This document shows, in pieces, positions 25,126 through 44,850 of a stretch of DNA of 64,000 nucleotides. The stretch spans positions 27,045,491 through 27,109,490 of the forward strand of contig CM052361.1 in assembly GCA_028551475.1 (NCBI GenBank), in the 5' to 3' direction. The position numbers and the translations under genes are program-made. Source of the DNA: Casuarina equisetifolia. Taxonomy: Eukaryota; Streptophyta; Magnoliopsida; Fagales; Casuarinaceae. The stretch's first letter is position 1; each line of letters begins with the position of its first letter. The notes beneath the pieces were generated by a model. The model had not been told where the DNA came from. It saw only the letters and a program-made list of their open reading frames with translations, and did no database searches.

Positions 25126-25840
25126 AGTTTTCTTCCAATTAATTTGAGTGTGTTTTATTTGATCGCTTCTGGAAATGTTGCGGGAAGAATTGAAATTCCG
25201 TTCCAGCCGTTGGTGGCTGGAACCGGCTGGGTTCTCCAGTTGATCTGCTGTATTTCTAGTTGATCTCCGACGGATGAAAATCTAAGATCTATGGTTGGGT
25301 TGGTTGGATCCAGATTGGGTTTTCCAAACCAACAGGACCATCACTAGGTCCAAGGTCCAGCCACATTCCAAATTCATATTCTGCATTGTTGTTCGCTTTA
25401 TGTTCATAAATTCACCAAATTTTACAGATTTATTCACAAATTCTGTATGTACATGCGTATCTATGCATACATGATATCTCTGTGTGTATATGTATGCTGT
25501 AGTGTATAATGTAGGTGTGTAACTTGACCATTCCTGTTTCTCTGTGTCTTGGATAATGTTCATCGTGACAATATGCGTAAGGAAATCACAGTGTATTGAT
25601 ATATGTAAATCGTGGAAGTGATCAGCCTATCTACTCAATAGTTTAATGGTAATTGTGGCCAAGTGTTAAGTAAAGTGATTGCACGAATTGCTTTTCCTCC
25701 CAACACTTTGAGTAGTTGGTGATTCTTTTGAGAGAAATTAAACTTACGGTCTTGTGCTAAATATTCTTGTGATTTAATTTTCTTTCCTCTCCTTAACTGA
25801 TGCATGTGACTTTCACTTATTTTTCAGCTTACTGGAGGAC

Positions 25841-33539
<7,699 letters not shown>

Positions 33540-34885
33540 ATAAAGTGGCACTCAATGGTAAGCATGCAAAACTCTTTTTTCTTTTTTGTTTTAAGTTCCT
33601 CCAATTGAAGATTTGGGAATATGAGGGATTAGTTTTTAAGACCTCGTAAGTAGAATTATTCACATTCTTCTGGTTTCAATCATGCTTAGTTGGAAGGAAG
33701 TGAGAATCAACCAATCCCGAGTCCTAGGGAAACAGTCGGTCATGAAAGATGCATAATGATATGAAGCATGCGGGGAACTCTAATCAGAAAATTCCAATAT
33801 GCTTGTAGTATAGTCATGCATAGACAACATTTAGTTGAAATCGTTCGTGTTTAGGTCATATAGGTTTTTTATTTTTTTCAATTTTATTTATAAATGGACG
33901 GACCCCTAACTTGGTGGATTCGCAAGTCAGGGGCTTCTTAGCTTATTACTATTATTTGGGATTATCAGGTGTATGAAATCGATCATTAAAACAAAACTTG
34001 GGCATCCTTCTTGTCCCTTCATTTTTTCAATTATCTCCAAATATGTTTTATTTTATCTCTTTCTCATATTCCTCTGCATGCAGGTAAGAACTTGGCATAG
34101 AGTCAAAGTCCAAAGACCTCCAACGAAGATTATTTTTAAAAATTTTTCAACTTGCACTCACTCATGTTGAATTTAGAACTAAAAAGTTTCAAATAGTGCC
34201 TACTCACTATTAAACTAGGGCTTGTTGACAATATGAAATCTTTTATTTTTATTTATAATAAATTATTACATTTTATTTAAAATGAATTGTGGGGCGTTCC
34301 TCCCTTGGTTTGCATCATCCACATAGGAAAAGGAATAGGAAATCTCTTGACACTTCCTTTTTTGGAGGACTAAAAATGTCTTTTGGAGAACTTGGGAGAA
34401 AAGAAGCCCCTAGGGGTGTAGTGGAGAGGGCTCATATGGGAGATCTTTTAAAGTATTCCCCTCCTGCATTTCTGAGTATGCTTTGGAGTTGGGCAGTTGC
34501 TCTCGAATTTAAGAAAAAAAGTTTCCTAATATAACTGAAGGTGAACACTGGGTTGGATAAAGTTTACCTTAATTTAAATATTTACTTTTAAGGCTATTTA
34601 AAGGGTAAAAACTTATTCCCAAATAGTGGAAATGATGAATAAGGGTTGGAGATATTACAAACTACTATATCTTGAATTTGAATTTTCTTAATTATATTTT
34701 TATCCAAATAAAGGGTCATTCAAAAATTAAAAAAAAAAAAAAACAGCTATAAGTGCACCCCTCCACCCTTAAATCTAAACTACAACAAAAAAATCTTGGT
34801 TTAAGGTTCTAGGGTATCCTTCCTCTTGTTTTCCCCCAAATTCATCACCTGAATTAAAAGGAAGAAATTCTTGCTGTGATCAAGA
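33540..34885. other. KDSA 3' flank and MADS 5' flank, no further gene
   Basis: AT-rich DNA between the KDSA stop and the MADS start. The frame at 34289-34534 has no recognisable relation and poor coding character. A poly-A run lies at about 34729-34743. Confidence 0.5.
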
Positions 34886-35442
34886 ATGTTGAGACCAAAA
34901 GGCCAAGGTCGTTGCAAGATTGAGGTCAAGAAAATAGAGAACAGGGACTCTTGTACTGTACTTTTACGAAGCGGCGGAACGGCCTCTTTAGCAAGGCGAA
35001 GGAGCTCTCTGCTTTAGCGGGAACTGAGGTTGCCGCTATTGTGTTCTCTCCCAAGGACAAGCTCTATTCCTATGGGCAACCGTCGGAAAACATCGTGGTG
35101 GATCGCATTCTCGGCGAGCAGTCCCTGCATGGCGATGAAACCGGTTCCTCCGTCGGTGGCCTTGTCCATGGGATTAATGTTAGTTGCCCGAACGGTCAGG
35201 AAGGGCAAGCCGAGATCCAGGACGGGCATAAGGGAGATTTCTTGGGACCCAAGAAAGAGCGAGAAACGACAACCGTGGGAGGGAAAGCCAGTGACTTTTT
35301 GTCAGACGAGCAGATTCAAGGCTTGGAACTGCGAGAACTTGTGCAGTGCAAGGCTTCCCTGGAAGAGTTCATGAAAATAGTTGCGGATCGACTAGACGAG
35401 ATGCAGGCGAGGAGGACCTCTTTAAGGATTTTCTATGCATGA
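34886..35442 (+). pseudogene. type I (M-alpha, AGL62-like) MADS-box gene, frameshifted
   Basis: The ATG at 34886 opens MLRPKGQGRCKIEVKKIENR, the N-terminal half of a MADS DNA-binding domain. After the codons for DSC and TV (about 34962) one base is missing. The domain continues in the next frame (FTKRRNGLFSKAKELSALAG, then VAAIVFSPKDKLYSYGQPS) and stays open to the stop at 35440. The first frame meets TAG soon after. An intronless layout and the C-terminal Leu-rich stretch (LELRELVQCKASLEEFMK, weak coiled coil) fit type I MADS genes, which control female gametophyte and endosperm development. A single missing base could also be a sequencing error, so it may be functional in the living plant. 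Confidence 0.85.
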
Positions 35443-35530
35443 ATTAGGATGAAAAAAGTTCTTCTGTAACTCAAAAGGAAGCGTAGAGATTAGATTGTCC
35501 TCTAATACTTTTTTTTTCTTTTTTAATCTA

Positions 35531-35905
35531 AACTTGTACATAGGGAGGGTGATGTTTCTTTTTTTCTCGGAGCTTTGCTTGTGGAGGGTTTACTCGGCAA
35601 AGGCCCGTAAATCTGTAATCTTCCATCTCTGAAAAGGAGTTCATTTGTGATGTTAGCGATTTTTACCCTCCATTGATAAAGTTTATGTTTTGTAGAGTAA
35701 ATTTTCTTGCTTACGGGTAATGCGCGAGTGAGTCTCAGATCATTTGGTGTTTTTTTTTTTTTTAATTATTATTATTTCTAATTATTTTTATTTTTATTAC
35801 AACTCACACACAAAGAAAGAGTAAAGGAATGCCCATTTTGTGTTAATCGAGTAAAATAGCATCCCAGGATTTGGGAAATAGAAGGAAGTTAAATACAATT
35901 GTACG
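35531..35905 (+). repeat. direct repeat R2: 3' flank of the MADS gene
   Basis: Matches R1 at 20064-20490 with small indels. It starts 88 bp behind the MADS stop, so this is probably the original copy and R1 the derived one. RLK unit 3 sequence resumes about 15 bp after its end. Confidence 0.85.
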
Positions 35906-37204
35906 TTTCTTTTTCAAGTTACAATATGACATTAGAAGATGGATATCTACATGTTCAACAACTGTATGATTTTACATTTCTTTCTATTACTGAGCACTAT
36001 TGATGCGTCTAATGTTACTTATCTCCATTCACTTGTAATAATTTATATTTCTATATTTATTTTTCCCCCCTCTTGCATGATGAGGTATTTAACCCCAATT
36101 GTAAACTTTTCCATATGAGTTGCTGCCCAGAAATAAACTTCCTTGGCTCTATAGTCCATTTATTAAAGGTGGCAACCATGAAGTATGCACATTCAAATGT
36201 ACATGTCAAGATTGAATTTTTGTGTGTTGATTGACACTATTAGGAGCCTTAGAAATTGTAGCTTGCAAGGACCAATTCCTAGTTTGAGCCAAATACCAAA
36301 ACTTGACTACATGTAAGTTACTCAATTTCTTTTCATTTTCACAAATAAAAAAGAGAGAGAATTTTTTTGGTCAAAGACAACTTTGTTGGCTTCTTATGCT
36401 TTTCTTAATAGTATATATTATATGAATTTCAGAGACTTGAGTTTCAATCAACTAAATGAATCCATGCCTTAAAATAAACTTTTTCAAAATATCATGACTA
36501 TGTAAGATTTTTCTATTTGTTCAATGATAAGTGACTTGAATTCTTTTTTTATATGTTGTTTAAAATTTATTTCTAGTTAATATAAAAGGTTTTTAGTTTT
36601 GAAAGATATTTATATTTTTAATGAATTTTGAAATCTTTTGTTTGATCAATGTGCTTAGTAATCTATCCAACAACAAACTAATTGGAACAATTCCCACTTA
36701 CTTTTCAAAACTTCCTCATTTTCAGAAATTGTAAGTAATCTCCTATTTGCTCTCTCTTCATTCAATGCTTAGTTCTAGGGTCTAGTGATGATGTGAATTT
36801 GTGTAGATTTATTTAAATTCAAGCTTCCAATTATCTAAATCATTAGTTTTTTTTAGTTACTAGTTGATATAAGCTATTGTACTAAACTATAAATACTATT
36901 AGCTTTATTTAGTAAATTATTTGCAATGTAGTTCAATTGCTAACAATAATTTGAGTGGCTCCATTCCATCTAGTATTTGGCAAAATAAGACTTTGAATGC
37001 AATAGAAAGCCTTGAAGTGTAAGATGTGGTTGACAATTTCACTATTTCACATGAACATCTTCACACTTTTAAGCTCTAGCTTATGGCACTTGATATTGCA
37101 AGGATTTCAAGAATAATGGGCTTTCAAATGTTTCAAGAAGTGTTGATCTACCTCGGAATGTCTTTCTATGGTTTGGTTTCTATACTTACTTGCTAATTCA
37201 TATG

Positions 37205-38452
37205 TGATAACTCTATTTTTATAGAGTTATTTTACCTATTTTAGGCAATAAATAACTTTAATAATTGTGAGAAAACATTTGAACTCCTCTTTATTTACCT
37301 AAATTTATCTTGTTTATGTAGAACAAGAAGCCAAGGAGAAAAGAGATGAACATGGAGAGCCTGATGGTTATTGTGTGGCAAAATCATAATATCAAGATCA
37401 AGATAGTCAAGATGGGCTTGGGCTTTGAATGATTGTTATTAGATTTTATTGTTATTGGGTTTTCTAAATAATTAAAAAACCTAATCATATTAGGAGTTCA
37501 AAGCCTAATTAAATTAAGAGTTCAAAACTCAATTGTTTTAGATCTTTAGGACCCAATTCTACTAGGGTAAGAGTATGTCTAAACCTAAACCCTATTTAAG
37601 AGAAGAGAAGAGGCAAAAGAAAGGAGAGGAGGAAATTGAGCACAACTCAAGAAAGAGGCCAAGAATTCAAGGTTTTCTTGAAGAGAAGACAAAAAGGGTG
37701 ACAGACTTCTTGTTCTTGGATTCAAGATGCCTTCTTTATTTCTTATTACCATTCTTCCTCATTATTTCTTTATGTTTTAGTTTATTTTTGTTAGAGCTAC
37801 GATGTAACTTAATTATGATGGTATGAATCTTATGATTATTATGTTTTGCAAGATATTTTATTTATGTGAAGTTACATATTACGGAGTTTAATGCTTTTAA
37901 GTGATTAGCTACCACTTAGATGACTTGATTTGTATGTTAGAGACCGACATGAAATAGCATGCAGTTGCTTCTTGTAATATGCAACCATAGATTAAATATG
38001 GATAGACATATATCATATTGTTTGTGTGGCTTTCGGTGCAAACTGGGAATGTTCATAGATCCTAATGCATTTGGTTTGTTTCAATTCATATATAGAGATA
38101 TAGTGAATTAATGAACTAAGTAAGTTTGCTATACCTAGACATAGGATAGTAAATAAATTAGGAAGTTCCGCTATCACATAGATATTGTCTTTCTTGCAAG
38201 CATAAATAATCAATATTAATACCTAGTAATTATGGTAAATCGGATGCTCTAACATATTTCTTGTATTTAATTTTCTTAGACTTAGTTAGTTAATCTATCA
38301 TTTATCAATTTGATTTACTAGATAAATTCTAGGAGTTGTTCACTATTAGTAATTAGTTAGTTTAGTAATCACCAATCTCTGTGGGACGATATCTTTCTTA
38401 TCATTATATTACTTGTTCGATATGTTCACTTGCATATAAATTTCACCGAACA
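37205..38452. mobile_element. solo LTR, probably Ty3/gypsy, with ATATG target duplication
   Basis: A 1248 bp insertion in unit 3 beginning TGATAACTCT and ending CACCGAACA, flanked by ATATG at 37200-37204 and 38453-38457. Unit 1 lacks it, so its site (around 11515) is the empty form. The end text CTCTGTGGGACGATATC is of the kind seen at 3' ends of plant Ty3/gypsy LTRs; the assignment to gypsy rests on that likeness only. No internal retroviral domains are present, hence a solo LTR. The frame at 37575-37826 inside it is not a gene. Confidence 0.88.
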
Positions 38453-39340
38453 ATATGACCTAAATTTGTTGTATGAAACTTCTAATGAAATGATATGCAT
38501 TTTTAAAACAATACAACTAGTTGGTGCATGGACATGCTTTTCTCAATTTGTTTCTCATGAGGTGTTGCAAAATATAACACATTTGATGTACTAATTAGGT
38601 TATATATTTTCATTGTTTACTTCTAGGCTTCAAGGAAACCCTTTGTGCTTAAATAACAACTTGGTCCAATTTTGTGGATCTATAAGTAATAATGTAGATA
38701 GTAGTTTGGGAGCCCTAAGTGCCACATCTAATTGCTCAATGTGCCAGCCCCCAAGCAAGTATAACCCTACAATTCTTGATGCTTGTTTTTGTGATGCTCT
38801 TCTAATTGTTGGATATTGATTGAAAAGTCTTGGATTCTTAAATTTTCCTTTATACAAAAGTGATTTTAGGAGGCACCTAACATCTAGTCTTAAGATATCA
38901 CTTTATCAACTAAACATTGACTCAGTTGCATGAGAAGAAGGGCCTTGACTAGGAATGTTGTTGAAGATTTTTCTTGCATATGTTGTTGATAACGAGAAGT
39001 CTCATTTCCTCAATAGGACTGAGATTCAACAGATCATGAATGTGTTGGTATAATGGGACATTCCTAATAATGACTTATTTGGACCTTATGAACCTATTAA
39101 CCTCTTATACAATTATAATGATGGTATGTCTCAAGCCTTATTTGGTGTAAAATTCATGATAGAAATTTATTGAATGCATAAATTTTTATCTCTTATTTAT
39201 TTAATGTATACTTTGAAATCCTTCTACTTCAAATTCAAACCATATGCTTTTATGACTTGAACCTTATCTTAAATGAATCAAGTTTCATTTGAATTTTACT
39301 TTTCCACATTTGCCCATATTGTTGATTGTTTCAATTTTAT

Positions 39341-39472
39341 TTGTTTTTGGTGAAAAAGGTTAAGAATTATATATCATCATAAAGAAATTACAAATTATAA
39401 GATTATAACATCATCATTTACACTCAAACACTACATTTGAAAAATTTCAAAGCTTTTACAGGAATTTATTAT
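39341..39472. mobile_element. small insertion flanked by an 8 bp repeat
   Basis: About 132 bp present in unit 3 but absent at the matching place in unit 1 (near 12397). It is flanked by AATTTTAT at 39333-39340 and 39473-39480, compatible with an 8 bp target duplication of a hAT-type MITE. No terminal inverted repeats are visible, so the class is open. Confidence 0.5.
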
Positions 39473-40032
39473 AATTTTATATTTGCTCATACTTTTCACT
39501 ATTATTGTAGTGACAGACATCCTTATCTTCTTTAAGCAAAGGTGCATTAGTTGGCATAGTATTGGGGACCATAGTAGTTGTAGTGACATTGTCAACAGTC
39601 ATTCCTATTATCCTACAGAGAATGCATCTAAGGAAGTACCACACAATTTCTAGAAGACATCATTGTGAGTTTTTATGGTTTATAATTTTTGAATCTTTAG
39701 GTAGAAATTTTATGATTTTCTAGTCTATATCTTGATTAGGCTTGATGATTTCACCAAAGTTAGCATTAGGTACAAAAGCCTTAGCTAGGCCCTGAATGTT
39801 TTTGTTGGGAATAAATTGAACAAAAAACACAAAAGGACATTAAGGATTCACTTACTTCAAGGGAACCGATACTTAGGTCCATAATGAAGTAATTTTGTTA
39901 CTAATAACACCACACACATTTTATAGACAATATGTAAGAAATTGCAATTTCAAAATTATGATTCACCTTTAACCCTAATTTTGTCTTCATAACTAATAGT
40001 TTGAATCTTGTTGGCTAGGTCCAGTTAAGTTT

Positions 40033-40374
40033 TGTTGAAAATGGGTGTTATCCCACCTTAAAAGTGAGAAGATGAGTTGTAATCTTATAAGTGATGAGAA
40101 GTCCCCACCTAATGCTTTAAAGTTTTGGGATGGACTTTTACACTCTAATATGGTATCAAAGCCAAGGATGAGCTTTTGGTTTATAAACCTTTATGTCCTA
40201 AAGTTAGGCTTTATTCAACTTGTAATGCTTATGTCAACATGCAAGTGAGGGAGAGTATTAAAAGTGAATGTTGTCTTACATTGGAAGTGAGAAAATGGGC
40301 TTGTAGTCTTATAAGTAATAAGAAGTCCCCACCTAATACCTCAAGTTTTTAAGATGAGCTATCACATTTTAATA
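40033..40374 (+). mobile_element. TRIM/SMART-like miniature LTR retrotransposon
   Basis: A 342 bp insertion in intron 15 of unit 3. Left LTR 40033-40150 (118 bp, TGTTGAAAATG to CTAATA), primer site TGGTATCAAAGCCA at 40151-40164, 105 bp internal DNA ending in the purine-rich tract GCAAGTGAGGGAGAG, and right LTR 40256-40374. The target duplication AGTTT sits at 40028-40032 and 40375-40379; unit 1 shows the empty site with a single AGTTT. It has no coding capacity, so it must have been moved by proteins of another element. The right LTR starts TA instead of TG, another G-to-A change. Confidence 0.85.
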
Positions 40375-42796
40375 AGTTTGACAGACTTATGAATGAAATC
40401 ATCATTAATGAAAAGTTCCCTAAGGCTTGGGTTGCCTTGGTCAAAACCACCTCTAGGTTGAAGAACAATCTATTAGCAATTAAGATTGTTGACTTGGAAG
40501 ATGCTATAAATGTATACCTAAATATACATAGCAAATAAAACATCTATATATTTTGAACATATTATTGGAACTATTTGAACTTGAGGTATTAGGCTAATTT
40601 TAGTTGATTTGAGCACATCCTGATTTCACCATAAACCTAAATGAAGCATATGGTCTTTAAACTAGCTTGGGTAGCTGATTTGAGTTGATTTGAGCACATC
40701 TTGATCTCATCCTAGACCTAAATGAAAGATATGATCTCTAAACTAGCTCGGGTATCTTAGGGGCTTCAAGTTACTATCTTGGTCAACTGAGTGGTTTGGT
40801 CATGATATTACTATATATTTTAATATTTTAGTTTCTTATTATTCTTCAAAAACAAAAGATGTTTTAATGCTTGATATTATTTCATTATAAACATTGGAAC
40901 AACTTGCATCTAATATGCAACATCTAAGGCCTTAATAAGACTAGATGTTGTGAAGGCTTTCACTTTTGGAGAAATGACTCTTGCTACAAACAATTTTGAT
41001 GGCACCACTCAGATTGGCCAAGGGGGATATGGAAAGGTTTACAAAAGGCATTCTAGCATATGGTATTATTGTGGTAATCAAATGTGAAGAAGAGGGATCC
41101 TTACAAGGTAAGAAGTAGTTCTTAACAGAGATAGAATTGTTATCGCGGTTACATCATTGAAACCTATTGTCTTTGATTGGATATTGTGATGAAGAAAGTG
41201 AACATGTACTTCTACTTATCCTAGTTCAATATATAATGACAAAAGATAAATTTAAAATAAATAAATCAATCTTATTGCTTGATAGTTGAGAAGATAATTC
41301 CAATCTATTTGGGAAGTCATTTGAATAAAGATCAAAAGATTATGAATGCCATAAGTAAGTGAATTTAAAATTGTAAAACCATGCGTATATTTGTTTTGAA
41401 TAATAGTTGATGGCATAAGTAATCAACTTCATCTAGAGACATTAGATGTGAGGTTTAGATTTTTTTACTCTTTAAGGGCATTTCTACTATGGCAATGAGC
41501 TTGGAAGAATACAATTCTTTATTTCCTTTTCCATTGGGTAGTACTTTTCTCTTCCAAAATTGCTTGACTTTCATGTGAAGAATTGATTTTTTTTGCTCTC
41601 TATTGATGAATTTATCTTTGATATTGTCTTTTGTGCAAATGTTGGTTTATGAGTTCATGTCAAATGGTACTCTAAGGGATAACCTTACTGGTATTAAGTT
41701 TTTCCTTTTATTGAACTCATTTTGTTTTTCTTAAGTGTACTGAATTACATATGGATGCAATAGTACAACTCCTTCCCCCCTTTTTTTTATTTTTTTATTT
41801 TTTTATTTTTAATATTTCATTCTAATGAGCGTACTAGTGCTTCATGAATGTAATAATACAACCAAGTTTAGAAGACCTTTAAGTTTTGATATGCGTTTGA
41901 GAATTGCCTTGTGATCTGCTAAGGGTATCTTGTACTTACATATAAAAGCTAATCCTCCAATATTTCACCGAGATATCAAGGCTAGCATCATTCTACTGGA
42001 CTATACATTTACAACAAAGGTTGCTGATTTTGGACTTCCGCGGCTTGCCCTTATTGCTATTAAAGGGAGTGTTCTTGCTCATGTATCGACAGTTGTGAAG
42101 GGAACTCTAGTAGGACTTGTTATTGGAGTTAATGGTACATTGTAAGGGGTGGAAATAGTTGATTGCTATGATACATATTTTTTATTTCTTTGTATTAATT
42201 TTTCAAGGTTACTTACATTTGGAATACTTCTTAATTCATCAATTGACTGAGAAAAGTAATGTATCTAGTCTTGGTATTATATTTCTTGAACTCCTCACAG
42301 CATTGCGACTGATCTCTCATGGCAAGAACATTGTGAGAGAAGTAAAAATTCATAGATCAGTTTGCTTTGAACTGAGCAGGGGGCCTAAGCAGAAATTTTT
42401 TCGCCTAATCTGATAATCTTCTGTAATTTTAGTACCTGTCATTGTTTTCAGGTTAATGTCGCATATGAATCTGGTATAATCTTTTCAATTAATGACGGGC
42501 CTAAGGGTTCTTATCCTGCTGATCCTGTTGTGAAATTCTTGAGCTTGGCGTTTAAGTGTTGTCAAAATGAGACAGATGCAGGGCCTTCAATGGCAGAGGT
42601 GGCCCGAGAACTTGAAAATATATTGGTTATGATGCCGGAGTCTGATATAAGGATTGTAGATACTATGATCATGGGTGTGGGAAAGGTTGTTACTCCACCA
42701 TCGTCTTCCTCCAATGCGAAGAATCCTTTTATGTCGATGGATTTGTCGGGCAGCAACCTTGATAGTGGAGATATCCCAACCGCTGCGCCCAGATAG

Positions 42797-43947
42797 ATAA
42801 CATTCGGGGAGAACTCGTTGGGTTTGTGGTTTTTCCGATAACTTTGAACCAGGAATACTTTCCTTATGGTCTTTGGTTTCTGGCTTTGTGTATAATCTCC
42901 CATTCTCTTCTCTTACATATTTTTGTGTAAAACTTAATATGACATTGCTGCTACGAAAATTAGCATTGTGAAAACGGATAGGGTTCAATCCTTCTTGGTT
43001 ATTGCCTATTTCTCAACACACAACAGCGAAAAGAAGATGCTGTCAGATATTGTTTAACATAAGCGTTGACTTTATTGCACGGCCACGTGCATTGAGGATG
43101 AATTTTATTGCGGATAATCAGATCAAAAGGAGGGACGTGATGACTCTAAGGCTTACCGTCCCTCTGGAAACTTTTCTTGTTTGGTGATCGGAGGTTACAG
43201 TTTTTGTACAAGAAGCACCACATAACGTTGCATATCTGGGACTTCGTTCCATTTGTTCCGTTGTTGTCCAAACCCCATGTAAGAAAAGAAAGCCCATTTT
43301 GTCTTTCTTCCAAACGAATTTCAAAATCTCTGCTTGAGGGTGTAATACAGCCAAATGACCAAAACGTGGTTTTCATGATGATGCAGGCTTTTTAGTCTTT
43401 AAACCTTCCCTCAGAGAACATCTTCCTTGTCCACCGAAAATTGAAAGGAATGGATATAATCCATTTGTATTTATGGAAACGGTTGGAAAGCAGCTGATGA
43501 TTATTTGTTTGGTCAGGTACGCCTTGTTCTATTCTCTGAGTGAAAAGATGGCTGCCATATGCAAGGGAGATATCTATGTTCAGGAAGATACCTCGGTTCA
43601 CTTGACGTGCCTCCTGAGCGTCACTGTGTGCAGCCAACTTGCAAACCATCAGGCAATTGGCCATTTGAGAATATCTGATGAGCCACGGAAACTGCATTTT
43701 TGTCTCATTTTTCACAAACCAGGTCCGTTCTATCGCGAGTGAATTACCAAACCATGTAACGCTTCTGGTCATCACCTAATACGTTCAAAATTGCCTTAGT
43801 TTAGACCATCGAATTATAAATATTGCTGTATCCCAATTCGCCTTCACAAAAGCTAAAGAATGGGTTCCAATCTGCACATGCTCATTGTTACAGAAACCAT
43901 CAATTGATGCTCAACACAACTAATTTCGAATTAGTTCCCTTTTTTTG
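42797..43947 (+). other. downstream flank of unit 3, near-identical to that of unit 1
   Basis: Almost identical to 15415-16565, with the stretch 43440-43950 showing hardly any difference. No gene was recognised; the frames at 43473-43742 and 43823-44011 are copies of non-genic frames behind unit 1. Confidence 0.7.
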
Positions 43948-44850
43948 TGGGTGGGTGGTTGATGGTTTCTCAGACAATTATGATTACAACAAAATCTTTT
44001 GTGTGAAATAAATGGTTATTCTTTGTCAATTAAAATGCGATCCCACTTGATTGATTAGGCTGGGAAGGCTTCTATATTTAAATTTTATTCGTTATGTTGT
44101 ATTAGCCCGCAGTTGGTGATTTCCCTGACAATCATGACGTACTATAAAATCTTCTATGTCAAATAAATGATTGTTATTTATTAATTAAAAAGCAATATAA
44201 CTTGATTGACTCGGCTAGGAAGGTATATGCATTTTATTTGATCCATTCTGTTGTGTTGGCCGGCAAGTGATAGTTTCTCTGATAATCATGACCAGCAACA
44301 AAATCTTTTGTCAAATAAATGATTATCATTTGTCAATTAAAAAACTACATAAATTGATTGACTAGACTAGGAAGTTCTACTTGTTTCAATCTGAAATTTT
44401 CCGTTGTGTTGGCCGGGCAGTTGATAATTTCTCTAACAATCATACTTTACAACAAAACATAAACCCCAAATGATTGTCACTTTTCAATTAAAAAGCAATA
44501 CAACTTGATTGACTAAGTTGGGAAGGTCTATGTATTTTAATTTGATACTTTCTTTTCTTTTCTTGTATTGGCCAGCAGTTAATGGTTTTCTAACACTCAT
44601 GACCAACGGCAAAATCCTCTACGTCAAAAAATAAATGATTTCATATGTCAACTGAAAAGCAATACAACTTGATTACTTAAGTTGGGAAGGTCATTTTTGA
44701 ATCTGATTCACTCTGTCGTGTGTTGGCCGGCAGTGGATGGTTTCTTTAACAACTACAACAAAATCTACAGCATGTAATAAATTATTATCACTTATCAATT
44801 AAAAGACAATACAACTTGATTGACAAGGCTGGGAATGTCTACTTAGGTTC
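43948..44850 (+). repeat. ~155 bp satellite array, second copy
   Basis: Same six-monomer array as 16566-17475, monomer for monomer, so it was copied as a block rather than amplified independently. Small differences exist, for example AGCCCGC at 44106 against AGCCGGC at 16723. Confidence 0.85.

Larger units (their letters stand above)
35920..42796 (+). pseudogene. LRR receptor kinase unit 3, decayed copy of unit 1
   Basis: It starts inside exon 2 (matching unit 1 from 8026), then jumps from intron 2 to intron 8, losing exons 3-8. Remaining exon relics: 35920-35963 (2), 36244-36312 (9), 36433-36501 (10), 36659-36730 (11), 36932-37018 (12), 37102-37170 (13), 38627 to about 39123 (14), 39511-39665 (15), 40921-41204 (16), 41639-41690 (17), 41862-42109 (18), 42207-42341 (19), 42452-42796 (20). 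Lesions: stops in exons 10 and 14, a frameshift in the kinase glycine loop (exon 16), and acceptor AG changed to AA before exons 13, 16, 17, 18 and 19. The last exon is almost intact and ends [14 protein letters not shown] solo LTR and a miniature LTR element interrupt it. No product is possible. Confidence 0.93.

Noticed and set aside
37575..37826. 83-codon frame with a hydrophobic end
   Set aside because: It lies inside the solo LTR and has no relation to a known protein.
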